13,546 nucleotides of DNA from CAZSAL01 sp964604825 (GTDB taxonomy: Bacteria > Elusimicrobiota > Elusimicrobia > 2-01-FULL-59-12). The stretch covers positions 1 through 13,546 of the forward strand of contig CAZSAL010000060.1 in NCBI GenBank assembly GCA_964604825.1. The letters run 5' to 3'. Positions 12,318-13,546 of this stretch are shown one piece after another. The notes below the pieces were generated by a model. It made no database searches. It was not told the origin of the DNA and saw only the letters and a program-made list of their open reading frames with translations. Numbering within the stretch: the stretch's first letter is position 1; every line of letters begins with the position of its first letter. Made by a program: the position numbers and the translations under genes.

Positions 12318-13546
12318 GTGAAGATCCTTTTCGTCGCTTCCGAGTGCGCGCCTTTCTGCAAGACTGGCGGTCTTGCAGACGTGGCCGCAGCGCTGCCCAA
12401 GGAGCTGAAAAAAAAGGGCCACGACGTGCGGATCATTCTTCCGAAATACAAGGCGGTACATGCCGAAAAATTCGGTCTCAGAGAAATGGGGGAAAAAGTC
12501 CGGGTGCCGATCGGCGCGCGCCGCGAGGAGGGCGATCTCTATTCCGCCTCTAACGGTAAAGGGCCGAAAGTTTACTTTGTCCAGAACGATAAATATTTCG
12601 GCCGCCCTGGCCTGTACCACGCTCCACACGGCGAATACCATGATAACGCCGAACGTTTTATCTTCTTTTCCCGCGCCGCTCTTGAAGCCTGCAAAGCCAT
12701 AGATTTCCGTCCGGACATCGTTCATTGCCATGACTGGCAAACAGGCCTGGTTCCCGTTTATCTCAAACAGTTTAACGATACCGACGCTTTTTTTCAGCAT
12801 GCGGCTTCGGTTTTTACCATCCATAACATGGCTTATCAGGGTATTTTTCCAAAGTCTGTAATGGATCTGGCAGGCCTTCCGTATTCTGAATTCGTTCCGG
12901 ATAAACTCGAATTTTTCGGAGAAATGAATTTTCTCAAGGCAGGCATAATCTATTCGCGCTCATTGACCACCGTGAGTCCCACCTACGCTCGGCAGATCCA
13001 GACCGAAGCGTTCGGGCGCGGGCTGGAAGGCGTGCTCAGGAACCGTTCGCGGGATATTGTCGGCATTTTAAACGGCATTGACGTGGAAGAATGGGACCCG
13101 ACGACGGACCGTTTACTGGTAAAGCGCTTCAGCGTAAAAGACATTGAGGCTCGAGGGGAATGCAAACTATCGCTGCAGCAGGAGCTTGACCTGCCGGTGA
13201 ACCCGTGCGCCCCGCTTCTCGGAATGGTAGCCCGTATTGATTGGCAAAAGGGAGTAGACCTTCTTGCGGCCATTATCCCGGGGCTCGAATCTCTGGGGAC
13301 GCAGCTGGTTGTGCTGGGCCACGGAGACCGCGAACTTCAGCACAGCCTGGAAAATTATGCGCACAGATATCCGCAGAATGTGCGGGTGATCACGGATTTC
13401 AACGAGCCGCTGGCGCATCAGATCTACGGCGGCAGCGATATGTTTTTAATGCCGTCACGCTTTGAGCCCTGCGGCCTGGGGCAAATGATAGCCATGCGCT
13501 ATGGTTCCATACCTGTCGTCGCCGGCACCGGAGGCCTGCTTGATAC
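12318..13546 (+). CDS. glgA: Glycogen/starch synthase GlgA (3' end outside window)
   Basis: An open frame from GTG 12318 runs off the right edge, giving 409 codons of an expected 480 or so. GlgA transfers glucose from ADP- or UDP-glucose to the non-reducing end of an alpha-1,4-glucan; it is a cytoplasmic GT5-family enzyme with two Rossmann domains. Seen here: K15-T-G-G-L-A-D-V22, which binds the sugar nucleotide phosphates, I-V-H-C-H-D-W-Q-T-G, T-I-H-N-M-A-Y-Q-G, V-S-P-T-Y-A, L-N-G-I-D, R-I-D-W-Q-K-G-V-D-L in the C-terminal domain, and S-R-F-E-P-C-G-L-G-Q with the catalytic-site glutamate. Start: GTG gives the normal M-K-I-L-F-V-A-S-E beginning; there is little ribosome binding site in the 5-nt gap, so it is probably coupled to the upstream galT. 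Confidence 0.95.
   Translation, partial: MKILFVASECAPFCKTGGLADVAAALPKELKKKGHDVRIILPKYKAVHAEKFGLREMGEKVRVPIGARREEGDLYSASNGKGPKVYFVQNDKYFGRPGLYHAPHGEYHDNAERFIFFSRAALEACKAIDFRPDIVHCHDWQTGLVPVYLKQFNDTDAFFQHAASVFTIHNMAYQGIFPKSVMDLAGLPYSEFVPDKLEFFGEMNFLKAGIIYSRSLTTVSPTYARQIQTEAFGRGLEGVLRNRSRDIVGILNGIDVEEWDPTTDRLLVKRFSVKDIEARGECKLSLQQELDLPVNPCAPLLGMVARIDWQKGVDLLAAIIPGLESLGTQLVVLGHGDRELQHSLENYAHRYPQNVRVITDFNEPLAHQIYGGSDMFLMPSRFEPCGLGQMIAMRYGSIPVVAGTGGLLD

Overview
The window is about 13.5 kb of moderate-GC bacterial DNA with short intergenic gaps, mostly housekeeping genes. Sec signal peptides, a YjbQ homologue, EttA and oligoribonuclease point to a Gram-negative-type bacterium. The order tRNA nucleotidyltransferase-trpS-scpA-scpB next to galT and glgA fits deltaproteobacterial-like or Omnitrophota-like lineages, but nothing in the window fixes the taxon. 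No tRNA, rRNA or CRISPR array was seen.

Left part (1-1443). The edge carries a 22-bp-period direct repeat that looks like the outer end of an insertion sequence, possibly IS21 family. It is followed by a CpXC-domain zinc-ribbon protein gene. That gene converges on a yjbQ-type gene, and a two-hairpin palindromic repeat fills the gap between them.

Central accessory part (1444-4991). Three consecutive plus-strand genes encode Sec-exported proteins of unknown function; one is a 44-codon gene whose mature product would be about 20 residues. The third abuts an orphan OmpR/PhoB-family response regulator. Four bases after the regulator's stop codon begins a six-fold array of CTTAA-type half-sites with an exact 11-bp period. 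Its form closely resembles the tandem Pho box described for cyanobacterial SphR and the direct repeats of other PhoB/PhoP regulators. The array lies directly in front of a sigma-70 family sigma factor gene. Together these suggest a compact regulatory module: phosphorylated regulator, operator array, alternative sigma factor. Behind the sigma factor, in the same frame but after its stop codon, lies the C-terminal two thirds of an archease gene without a start codon, which is a truncation remnant.

Right part (4988-13546). ettA (minus strand) diverges from orn (plus strand). The plus strand then continues orn - small two-helix membrane protein - CCA-adding enzyme/poly(A) polymerase family - trpS - scpA - scpB, with overlaps or very short gaps that suggest co-transcription. 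A hairpin pair after scpB probably separates this operon from galT-glgA, a GalT-family nucleotidylyltransferase followed by a glycogen/starch synthase that runs off the window. That pair suggests sugar-nucleotide and storage-glucan metabolism.

The most notable signals are the phased operator array between the response regulator and the sigma factor, the archease fragment in frame behind the sigma factor stop, and the small exported-peptide gene with its own ribosome binding site and terminator.
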